A stretch of 12,011 nt of DNA from NCBI GenBank assembly GCA_039029915.1, contig JBCCFD010000230.1, forward strand, positions 1-12,011. Reading direction: 5' to 3'. This document shows positions 1 to 5,880 of the stretch, one piece after another. Source of the stretch: QQUD01 sp039029915 (GTDB taxonomy: Bacteria; Chloroflexota; Anaerolineae; Promineifilales; Promineifilaceae). The position numbers were made by a program, and so were the translations under genes. Under the pieces are notes generated by a model, which made no database searches, was not told the DNA's origin, and worked only from the letters and a program-made list of their open reading frames with translations. Within the stretch, counting starts at the first letter, position 1. Every line of letters begins with the position of its first letter.

Positions 1-450
1 CACAAAATGGTCCCCATTGCGGATAGCTGTTGTTTGTGCGCTTTGAAGATCGCTGCCAGCATTTGGCTCTGTCATGGCGAGGGCCCCAATATATTCACCT
101 GAAGCCAATTTAGGAAACCAGCGTTTCTTTTGCTCTTCGTTTCCAAAAGCCATTAAGTAGGGCACAACCAGTTCATTCGTAATCCCAAACCCCGGCCCGT
201 GAACCCCATTCTTGGCGAGCTCTTCGGTAAAGATGGCTAAGTAACGGTAATCATCAACGCCCATGCCGCCATACTCTTCAGGAACATCCATGCACAAAAA
301 GCCATTTTCACCAGCTTTTAGCCAAATGTCGCGCGGGACGATGCCGTCTTCTTCCCATTGTTCATGGTAAGGCAAAATATCACGCTTAATGAATTCCCGA
401 ACTGCATCGCGGAACATGATATGTTCTTCAGTTAAAAATTTTTCTTGCAT
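1..450 (-). CDS. Acyl-CoA dehydrogenase, N-terminal part (runs off the left edge)
   Basis: The 150 visible codons read from an ATG at 450 leftwards and stay open to the window edge. The residues match the N-terminal alpha-helical and early middle beta domains of FAD-dependent acyl-CoA dehydrogenases. These enzymes oxidise acyl-CoA to trans-2-enoyl-CoA in beta-oxidation or branched-chain amino acid breakdown and pass electrons to ETF. Visible hallmarks are PEEYGGMG at residues 57-64 and the family signature AMTEPNAGSD at 125-134, which lines the flavin/substrate site. The catalytic glutamate lies further on and is not visible, so chain-length specificity cannot be judged. A TTGGAG ribosome-binding site (461-466) lies 10 bases before the ATG. 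The gene is divergent from the TetR gene, and the shared intergenic region holds two operator-like palindromes, so local repression is likely. Family assignment is firm; substrate is unknown. Confidence 0.93.
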   Translation of the reverse strand, partial: MQEKFLTEEHIMFRDAVREFIKRDILPYHEQWEEDGIVPRDIWLKAGENGFLCMDVPEEYGGMGVDDYRYLAIFTEELAKNGVHGPGFGITNELVVPYLMAFGNEEQKKRWFPKLASGEYIGALAMTEPNAGSDLQSAQTTAIRNGDHFV

Positions 451-543
451 CGCTTTGTATCTCCAAGGAAGTGCCACGTGTTTAATGTTTTGAGTTGAGG
501 ACTCTATATCCACGCAGATTTTATTTTGACTATGGTGCAATTA

Positions 544-556
544 TGAGTGCAACTCA
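544..556. promoter_or_regulatory. Putative TetR operator, copy 1
   Basis: TGAGTGCAACTCA is an inverted repeat with 5-bp arms TGAGT/ACTCA around a 3-bp centre. An identical 13-mer lies at 616-628, with starts 72 bp apart (about seven helical turns). It lies in the intergenic region between the acyl-CoA dehydrogenase and the TetR gene, where TetR-family repressors of fatty-acid or CoA-ester catabolism usually bind. Binding by the adjacent regulator is inferred. Confidence 0.6.
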
Positions 557-614
557 GAAAAATATCAAGCATTTGGTATTTTTTGGCGATTTTAAAGGGT
601 TTTTGAGCTGTTTT

Positions 615-629
615 ATGAGTGCAACTCAT
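615..629. promoter_or_regulatory. Putative TetR operator, copy 2
   Basis: This second copy of TGAGTGCAACTCA extends to a 15-bp inverted repeat, ATGAGT/ACTCAT around GCA. It ends 18 bp before the proposed TTG start of the TetR gene, a position suited to autorepression. The perfect match to the copy at 544-556, inside otherwise AT-rich sequence, is the main evidence. Confidence 0.6.
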
Positions 630-647
630 TTTTAAGGCGCTAAAAGT

Positions 648-1325
648 TTGCATTCTTTGCCTATTGCTCAGTATGATAAGCAAATGGAAAATAAGGCAAC
701 CACTATCAACGGCCGTAAACGCAAGCCCACAGAACGCTCTCAAAAAACACAGCATCTCATCCTTAACGTCGCCAAGCAGTTGATCAGCCAGCACGGTTTT
801 GAAAACACGACTGCAAAGGATATTGCCCAAGCAGCAGGCGTGGCAGAGGGGACGGTCTTTCTCCATTTCGATAATAAGCAGGGGATTGTTAACAATATCG
901 TGACGGATTTTTATGAAAGGTTGCAAAAAAGCAGTGAGGCTATTGTGGCCCAACAGCTAGACCCCTTTCAAAAAATGCGGGCATTAATCAAAAATCAGCT
1001 CAAGATGATGGAGGCTGATTGGCAGTTAGGTCGAATTATTTTTGGTAGACACGGCCGTTACGTTGACAATGAGTTTGCAGATGAATTTTATCGATTAAAC
1101 AGAAACTACGCTCGTTTGTACATTGAACTAATTGATAACTTAAAAGAAAACGGCCGTATTCGCACCACAACCCCCAGCCCGCTCATCCGGGACACGCTGC
1201 TAGGTAGCATGGAGCATTTCGCAATTAGCAATTTCCCTCACAAGCGGACCTATGATTTAGAAAATTTTATTGATCAGCTGTTTGACCTTGTCTTTTTTGG
1301 TTGTAGTCAGCGGTCTAGCGGGTAA
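648..1325 (+). CDS. TetR/AcrR-family transcriptional regulator
   Basis: This 225-residue protein has the normal length and layout of TetR regulators. An N-terminal helix-turn-helix spans about residues 33-80, with the typical TTAKDIAQAAGVAEGTVFLH stretch and the following F/KQGI segment. A mostly helical ligand-binding and dimerisation domain follows. It should bind DNA as a dimer and release it on binding a small ligand, here plausibly an acyl-CoA or related compound given the divergent acyl-CoA dehydrogenase. The start is uncertain. The TTG at 648 has AAGG at 634-637, 10 bases upstream. An ATG at 684 would remove 12 poorly conserved residues but has a weak ribosome-binding site. The gene contains three ACGGCCGT octamers (709, 1051, 1150), all read as x-Gly-Arg. 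The SRPBCC gene follows after 96 bp in the same direction. Confidence 0.92.
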   Translation: MHSLPIAQYDKQMENKATTINGRKRKPTERSQKTQHLILNVAKQLISQHGFENTTAKDIAQAAGVAEGTVFLHFDNKQGIVNNIVTDFYERLQKSSEAIVAQQLDPFQKMRALIKNQLKMMEADWQLGRIIFGRHGRYVDNEFADEFYRLNRNYARLYIELIDNLKENGRIRTTTPSPLIRDTLLGSMEHFAISNFPHKRTYDLENFIDQLFDLVFFGCSQRSSG

Positions 1326-1421
1326 CTAACGGATTATTGGCATCATTTGGCACACTTTTTCATCGCTTTGGCAATTTAATTCAAGCATAATCAGAAAAAT
1401 TCACGACCAAGGAATGAAAAA

Positions 1422-1874
1422 ATGGGAACATTTGAAACAAAAACTACGATCAATGCCTCAAAAACGGCCGTTTGGTCAGCCCTCGCCGACATTGGCAATA
1501 TTGCTGCATGGAACCCCGGCGTCATCAAATCTTATGTGACTTCTGAGCAACAGTCTGAAGGATTAGGTGCAACAAGGTATTGCGACTTAGGTGGACGCAA
1601 TTTCCTAGATGAAGAAGTCGTCAAGTGGGAGCCAGAAAATGCATTAACGATGCGCGTCACCAACACAAACATGCCCTTTAAAACGGTTGACATTCGCTTC
1701 ATCCTCACGCCCGTAGCCGAAAATAAAACTGAAATCGTCGTCTCTCCAATTTATGAACTCAAGTATGGCCCCGTTGGGCAACTAATGGACACACTCTTCA
1801 TCAAAAGCACCTACCATAAAGGGATGGATTCGCTACTGGCTGGTTTAAAAAAGTATCTCGAAGAACAACTATAA
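1422..1874 (+). CDS. SRPBCC / polyketide cyclase-dehydrase-like (START-like) protein
   Basis: This 150-residue protein has the pattern of the SRPBCC superfamily. It opens with a beta strand and an amphipathic helix (TKTTINASKTAVWSALADI), followed by the typical IAAWNPGV turn near residues 27-34. Alternating strands come next, then a long C-terminal helix from about 125 to 150. Members fold into a hydrophobic cavity that binds lipids, polyketides or other apolar ligands. The exact ligand cannot be read from the sequence, and catalytic activity is not assured. The start ATG has AAGGA at 1409-1413, 8 bases upstream. The gene follows the TetR gene on the same strand and could be co-transcribed. 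It is followed directly by a hairpin terminator. No signal peptide or membrane segment is seen, so it is probably cytoplasmic. Confidence 0.85.
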   Translation: MGTFETKTTINASKTAVWSALADIGNIAAWNPGVIKSYVTSEQQSEGLGATRYCDLGGRNFLDEEVVKWEPENALTMRVTNTNMPFKTVDIRFILTPVAENKTEIVVSPIYELKYGPVGQLMDTLFIKSTYHKGMDSLLAGLKKYLEEQL

Positions 1875-1878
1875 AAAA

Positions 1879-1903
1879 AGGCGGCACCAAATAGGTGCCG
1901 CCT
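1879..1903. terminator. Bidirectional rho-independent terminator between convergent genes
   Basis: A perfect 9-bp stem, GGCGGCACC (1880-1888) and GGTGCCGCC (1894-1902), closes a 5-base loop and can add one A-T pair. Read on the minus strand it is followed by seven T residues (complement of the A run at 1873-1879), a strong terminator for the repeat-protein gene ending at 1955. Read on the plus strand the tail is only TA-rich, so it is weaker for the SRPBCC gene, whose stop codon overlaps the A run. Confidence 0.88.
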
Positions 1904-1954
1904 ATAATTATATTCCGTCTTCACACAGGATTCTGTGATTGCGTCGTGTAAACG

Positions 1955-3529
1955 CTAAGACAAAGATTTGGGATCAATACCCGCCGCTTTCAATGCTTTG
2001 TTGTAAGCTGATTTGGCCTTTGAATTAGCAATCCTTGCTTTCGATTTTTCCTCCTTGCTCATATCAGGAGTAATTTCAACAAGAACGAGTGGCTCAATTC
2101 CCGGCGGCAACTGAGGCCCACTGACCGTAGTCGGTGCTGGGGCAGGAGCAGCGGCCGGCGCTGATGCTTGAGCTGCCGGTGCGGCTGACCCAAGTTTAGA
2201 TAACTCAATTGATTTAGGATCAATACCCGCGGCTTTTAGCGCCTTATTGAAAGCCGATTTAGCTTTTGAATTGGCAATTCGAGCCTTTGACTTTTCAGCT
2301 TTATCCATACCGTCAGTAATCTCAATTAAGACTGGAGGCTCAATCCCGGGCGGGAGCTGGGGTGCGTCCGATGCTGCTGGAGCAGAGGCAGATGTTGCCG
2401 CTGCCGCGGCTGGTGCAGGAGAACCAAGCTTTGAAAGATCAACTGACTTTGGATCAATACCAGCCGCCTTCAGCGCTTTATTAAAAGCTGATTTTGCCTT
2501 TGAATTGGCAATACGAGCCTTTGATTTTGCCGCCTTGTCCATGTCATCTGTAATTTCAACCAACGCCGGTGGTTCAATCCCCGGTGGAAGCTGTACGGTT
2601 TCCGCAGCGGCCGGTGCCGCGGTTGTTGGAGGTGGTGCCGCAGCCGCTTGTGGCGCTGCAGCCGCGGCCGCAGCCGCTTGTTGAGAAGCCTTTAATGCGG
2701 CTGGGTCAATACCGGCTTCTTTCAGCGCTTTATTATAGGCTGATTTTGCCTTTGAGTTGGCAATGCGAGCTTTTGACTTTGCCGCCTTGTCCATATCATC
2801 TGTAATCTCAATCAGGACAGGTGGCTTAATATGAGCCGGAACCTCAATAACGACTGGCGGAGCAGCCGGTGGAGCAGCTGCGGCACTACTGTCCGCGGTT
2901 GCGGCAACTGGCGCCGCCGCAGCGGCCCGAGGCGGTGCCGCCCCAATAGGTCCAGACGCCGTCATACCGGTTGCTTTCGCCTTCTTGAATGCCGCATATC
3001 TAGCTTTAGCATTTGCTCTGCGGGCAACTTTACGCTCATCTTTCGACATACTGGCAGTTATCGCGGTAAATTCATAATCTGTGCCAGGTATCAGCTTGAT
3101 CTTAACCGCGCCACCGGTCCCAGCCGCAGCAACAGGGGCAGCTGATGCACCAGATGTGCCAGTTTTAACGCCTTCCCAACCGTGAAACTCAGCAATACGA
3201 GCGGCTGTTAAAGGGTCGGCATCAACGCCTTCCCATGCAGTTTTCAGTTGGGGCTTGGCAAGCGACCCAATTTTGACGTTTGCGCCTCTTGGCGTTGCGG
3301 CAGCTTTCTTCGCCGCAAGGATGCGCGCTTCCTTAATTTGGGTATCCGAATCATTTGTTGTTCGAATGCGATAACCCATTGTGACATCGGGTTCGTATCC
3401 CTTGTCTTTATTAGCTACTTCTTCTTTAGTTGTTTCAATTACATGGTCAAATCGGGAAATGCCCGCCGCGAGCCCAAGTCCAAAAAGAACTGGGAGAAAG
3501 ACCGCTGCAACAGCTATGACAAAAATCAT
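1955..3529 (-). CDS. Membrane-anchored Ala/Pro-rich protein with four tandem units (unknown function)
   Basis: I do not recognise this 524-residue protein. Residues 1-24 form one hydrophobic segment (IFVIAVAAVFLPVLFGLGLA), a probable N-terminal anchor or uncleaved signal. Residues 30-140 are mixed and polar. Four closely similar units follow at about 229-280, 312-368, 391-447 and 473-524, and a degenerate relative lies at about 143-190. Each unit begins LPPGIEPP or similar, continues with an acidic EIT-DDM stretch, and then has a basic helix with the invariant core KSKARIANSKAKSA and the ending ALKAAGIDP. Linkers are almost pure Ala, Pro and Ser, so the units probably sit like beads on a flexible string. 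GAGGA lies 7 bases before the ATG, a sigma-70-like promoter precedes it, and a strong terminator follows, so it appears monocistronic. A scaffold or polyanion-binding role is possible but unproven. No catalytic motif is seen. Confidence 0.85.
   Translation of the reverse strand: MIFVIAVAAVFLPVLFGLGLAAGISRFDHVIETTKEEVANKDKGYEPDVTMGYRIRTTNDSDTQIKEARILAAKKAAATPRGANVKIGSLAKPQLKTAWEGVDADPLTAARIAEFHGWEGVKTGTSGASAAPVAAAGTGGAVKIKLIPGTDYEFTAITASMSKDERKVARRANAKARYAAFKKAKATGMTASGPIGAAPPRAAAAAPVAATADSSAAAAPPAAPPVVIEVPAHIKPPVLIEITDDMDKAAKSKARIANSKAKSAYNKALKEAGIDPAALKASQQAAAAAAAAPQAAAAPPPTTAAPAAAETVQLPPGIEPPALVEITDDMDKAAKSKARIANSKAKSAFNKALKAAGIDPKSVDLSKLGSPAPAAAAATSASAPAASDAPQLPPGIEPPVLIEITDGMDKAEKSKARIANSKAKSAFNKALKAAGIDPKSIELSKLGSAAPAAQASAPAAAPAPAPTTVSGPQLPPGIEPLVLVEITPDMSKEEKSKARIANSKAKSAYNKALKAAGIDPKSLS
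1958..2845 (-). repeat. Four coding tandem units (about 52-57 residues each) with low-complexity linkers
   Basis: The units lie at 1958-2113, 2189-2359, 2426-2596 and 2690-2845, with start-to-start spacing of about 235-250 bp. The core of 14 residues (KSKARIANSKAKSA) is identical in all four. The DNA beneath it differs at many synonymous positions, so the copies are old and kept alike by protein-level selection rather than by recent duplication. A fifth, degenerate unit is likely at about 2960-3103. Confidence 0.9.
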
Positions 3530-3571
3530 TTGATGTTCCTCAAATTAAAGTTCACGTAAAATCGTCGGTTA

Positions 3572-3599
3572 ATTATACCGTTCGTGATGATTTTCTCAA
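3572..3599 (-). promoter_or_regulatory. Sigma-70-like promoter of the repeat-protein gene
   Basis: On the minus strand, TTGAGA (3594-3599) is followed after 16 bp by a perfect TATAAT (3572-3577). Transcription would start near 3565, giving a leader of about 35 bases before the ATG at 3529. Confidence 0.65.
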
Positions 3600-3725
3600 A
3601 GGGATTTTTTAGTGATTTAGTTAGGGGATAATTTTGATAATCAGTTGACGCAAAAGGCTTTATACGTCAAAATGCGGTTAGGTAGACGAAAAGAAGTCGT
3701 TTGAAACAATCTGGAAATGAAATAG

Positions 3726-3810
<85 letters not shown>

Positions 3811-3914
3811 TAGGCGTTTATTAAAGATGTCCAAGCGTCAAAATTCTACCAGTTCAAGAAACAATTGTCCAAACAGGTGACATCTTTCAACAAGATATAA
3901 GCAAACAACAGGGT

Positions 3915-4361
3915 ATGAAACAAATGACAATGGTTGAATTATTAAAGAGGGTGCAATTATTTTCTGGCCTAGGCGATGATGAACTTCAACAGGTTGTTAG
4001 CATCTGTCATGAAGTAAACATTAATCCAAACACTGTTTTTATTGAGCAAAATACAACGGGGAGTGAGATGTATATCATCGCTGAAGGGACCGTTGATGTT
4101 TTTATTCATGGGCTTAATAATTCACGCAGTTTGGTCATTTTAGGGCAGGGTCAGGTTGTTGGAGAAATGGCCCTTATAGATCAAGGATACCGCTCAGCTT
4201 CAGTTCGTTCGACCAAAAATGGGGCGCATTTATTTAAAATTGAACGTGACACATTCCAATCTTTGTGCAATGATAATACACTTATTGGCTTCGTTGTGAT
4301 GAGGAATATGGCACTTGACTTAGCTTTTAAATTAAGACATCGCAATTTGGCAGAGCTTTAA
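3915..4361 (+). CDS. Stand-alone cyclic-nucleotide-binding (CRP-like) domain protein
   Basis: The 148 residues make up one cyclic-nucleotide-binding domain. The N-terminal LLKRVQLFSGLGDDELQQV helix is typical. The beta-roll follows (VFIEQNTTGSEMYIIAEGTV), then the phosphate-binding cassette GEMALIDQGYRSASV at 83-97, with the expected Glu84 and Arg93. These residues suggest that it can still bind cAMP, cGMP or a similar ligand. The protein ends about 50 residues later, with no DNA-binding helix-turn-helix and no kinase or cyclase domain, so it is not a CRP transcription factor. It could be a regulatory subunit acting through a partner protein. The start may be the ATG at 3924 (Met4), because AGGG at 3910-3913 is well spaced for that codon and too close to 3915. 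It is divergent from the tRNA-Leu gene and has its own intergenic regions on both sides. Confidence 0.88.
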   Translation: MKQMTMVELLKRVQLFSGLGDDELQQVVSICHEVNINPNTVFIEQNTTGSEMYIIAEGTVDVFIHGLNNSRSLVILGQGQVVGEMALIDQGYRSASVRSTKNGAHLFKIERDTFQSLCNDNTLIGFVVMRNMALDLAFKLRHRNLAEL

Positions 4362-4538
4362 TTTTAACTGACAGAACCATGTTGTTTACTAGATTTTTAA
4401 GCAATTAAAAGAAATGAGAAGTTTGCTTAGGGATGCTAATTTTTAAAAACCTTCTTTTCCACATCTGAGTACGTTTTTTCGGGAACTCATTTTAGGCTCG
4501 GTTAAAGCGGAACAACCCATAGGGAATGTCGAAAAGGC

Positions 4539-4547
4539 TGTTATAAT
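4539..4547 (+). promoter_or_regulatory. Extended -10 promoter of the 73-residue ORF
   Basis: TGTTATAAT matches the extended -10 consensus TG-N-TATAAT perfectly. No good -35 is seen about 17 bp upstream, which is acceptable for extended -10 promoters. The start point would be near 4554, about 20-30 bases before the gene's start codon, leaving room for the AAGGAG at 4556-4561. Confidence 0.5.
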
Positions 4548-4573
4548 CGGTAAATAAGGAGTAGTATCTGGAG

Positions 4574-4795
4574 ATGTTAAAAATGCAAAGTGATATTTTC
4601 TACAAAATTAGTTATGTTGTAGAAGGTGGAGAACATCCGGGCGCTATTATAAATATCAGCGAAAAACCTGAAGTGGGTGAAGAGTTAGCTTTTGATGGTC
4701 ATGTATTTGAAATCGTTGAGATTATGGAGTTAACCCCACCGGTTGGAAATTTTGGCTTTTTACATGCGACCTGCCGCTATCTTCGAGAAACGTAA
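4574..4795 (+). CDS. Small conserved-looking hypothetical protein (73 residues)
   Basis: I do not recognise this protein. It is soluble and acidic, with alternating hydrophobic residues suggesting a small mostly beta fold: YKISYVVEGG near the start, GEELAFDGHVFEIVEIMEL in the middle, and a C-terminal FGFLHATCRYL segment. The phrase about binding or modifying a property (EVGEELAFDGHVFEIVEI) resembles small single-domain beta-barrel proteins, but this is only a shape impression. There is one cysteine and no membrane segment. Coding status is supported by the TGTTATAAT promoter, an AAGGAG at 4556-4561 (12 bases before 4574) and a GGAG at 4570-4573, which is better placed for the ATG at 4583 (Met4). 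The stop lies 17 bp from the stop of the convergent RNase H gene. Confidence 0.7.
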   Translation: MLKMQSDIFYKISYVVEGGEHPGAIINISEKPEVGEELAFDGHVFEIVEIMELTPPVGNFGFLHATCRYLRET

Positions 4796-4812
4796 GTTTG
4801 TTCAGCTCATTT

Positions 4813-5694
4813 TTATATCAACGTTAGCGTTTCAGACGCAATTTTACCCGCCTCATTCAACCCTCTTAAATCTTTTCCCTTCGCATTGACCCACTTCACT
4901 GAATATTGATTCGTGAGTTCATCTAAAGCCTGCCATAGATCGGCATTGGCCACAGGCTTCTCGTCTCGTTTAACCCAATTTCTCTTCCGCCAACCGATAA
5001 TCCACTTTGTAATACCTTGAAAGACATAATCTGAGGATGTAAAAATCTGCACAGAGCTTCCGGCTGGCAACATCAAGATTCCTTCTATTGCAGCAGTTAG
5101 CTCCATTCGGTTATTAGAAGTATCAACGGCCGTTCCGCTGTATTGCTCAGTCTCCCCATCAGCTTCCAAGACTGCACCCCAGGCCCCATTACCCGTTTTC
5201 CCCTTGTACGAAGCGCGCAAATATAGCTTTGGCACATCATCAGGCAAGGTATCCTCTGGGGTAATATCTAAGCGGGCTTGGCGCGCAAGGATATCAACCC
5301 GCTCATTCATCACATTACCGGCGTGTCCTTTAACCCAGTGCCACTCAATCGTGTGCTGACCCACCAACGGCTTAAGCGTTTGCCAAAGGTCGACATTTTG
5401 AATAGGTTTTCCTGACTTACTTTTCCACCCCTTCGCCTCCCAACCATCAATCCACTCAGTGATTCCCCGACGTAAATATTGTGAGTCTGTATAAAATTGG
5501 ATAGAACACGGCCGTTTTAACGCCTGAAGGGCCCGCACCGCCGCCGTTAGCTCCATTCGATTGTTGGTCGTCTCAGGATCATTTCCCGTTAGAACCTTCT
5601 CATGTTTGCCAAACTGCAAAATGGCAGCCCAACCGCCAATTCCTGGATTTGGATCAGACCCACCGTCTGAATAGATAATTACCTCTTCGCTCAA
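4813..5694 (-). CDS. rnhA: Ribonuclease HI with a second, catalytically degenerate RNase H domain
   Basis: RNase HI cuts the RNA strand of RNA-DNA hybrids in the cytoplasm, with roles in primer and R-loop removal. This protein has 293 residues, about twice the usual length, and consists of two RNase H domains in tandem with an exact 150-residue offset. Domain 1 (1-143) has the full active site at the same numbers as the E. coli enzyme: Asp10, Glu48 (RMELTAA), Asp70 (TDSQY), His124 (KGHAG) and Asp134. In domain 2 (about 151-293) the matching positions are Arg160, Glu198, Ser220, Lys274 and Lys284, so only the glutamate survives and it cannot be catalytic alone. It keeps the tryptophan-rich handle region (WIIGWRKRNW and DLWQAL) and is more basic there, consistent with hybrid binding. 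Two ACGGCCGT octamers lie inside. The gene is divergent from cystathionine beta-synthase. Confidence 0.95.
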   Translation of the reverse strand: MSEEVIIYSDGGSDPNPGIGGWAAILQFGKHEKVLTGNDPETTNNRMELTAAVRALQALKRPCSIQFYTDSQYLRRGITEWIDGWEAKGWKSKSGKPIQNVDLWQTLKPLVGQHTIEWHWVKGHAGNVMNERVDILARQARLDITPEDTLPDDVPKLYLRASYKGKTGNGAWGAVLEADGETEQYSGTAVDTSNNRMELTAAIEGILMLPAGSSVQIFTSSDYVFQGITKWIIGWRKRNWVKRDEKPVANADLWQALDELTNQYSVKWVNAKGKDLRGLNEAGKIASETLTLI

Positions 5695-5776
5695 TGTGCA
5701 TCCTTATTCAGACAAGAAAACAATTAATCATCAATTATTAAATCTCGCCTAATTTTAAAAACCGTTTGACCCACTC

Positions 5777-5817
5777 TATAATATAGGTCGTTCAACAGTT
5801 ACTAATTCAATAACTGT
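5777..5817 (+). promoter_or_regulatory. Candidate promoter and operator-like inverted repeat upstream of cystathionine beta-synthase
   Basis: TATAAT at 5777-5782 is a perfect -10 hexamer on the plus strand, though no good -35 lies at the right distance. Just downstream is an inverted repeat with 7-bp arms ACAGTTA (5795-5801) and TAACTGT (5811-5817) around 9 bp. It would overlap the early transcribed region, where a repressor could act. The ribosome-binding site AAGGTGA (5868-5874) follows, 6 bases before the ATG. Confidence 0.35.
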
Positions 5818-5880
5818 AATGTGCGCCGTATCTTACAAATTTTTGTATACCAATCATAACCCAAATTAAGGTGACAAAAC

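Noticed and set aside
504..953. Minus-strand 149-codon frame across the intergenic region and TetR gene
   Set aside because: It overlaps the TetR helix-turn-helix coding region in antisense, crosses the operator region, and shows no domain.
2247..2684. Plus-strand open frame of 145 codons with repeated sequence
   Set aside because: It is the antisense shadow of the minus-strand repeat protein. The repetition and Ala/Gly richness come from the real gene, and it has no ribosome-binding site.
2641..2690. CGGCCG clusters in the Ala-rich linkers
   Set aside because: They lack the ACGGCCGT context and simply reflect GC-rich alanine and proline codons, so I did not count them with the palindrome.
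1955..3529. Repeat units as peripheral subunit-binding domains of E2 dehydrogenases
   Set aside because: The Ala/Pro linkers and ALKAAGIDPKS end look similar, but the typical G-T-G-x-x-G-R-I ending is missing and no lipoyl domain or acyltransferase is present.
1955..3529. Tandem repeats as a CRISPR array or satellite DNA
   Set aside because: The units are coding, in frame, about 160 bp long and diverged at synonymous sites; there are no spacers of regular length.
5766..5782. TTGACC followed by TATAAT as a promoter pair
   Set aside because: The spacer is only 5 bp, so the two hexamers cannot form one promoter; only the TATAAT was kept as a candidate.
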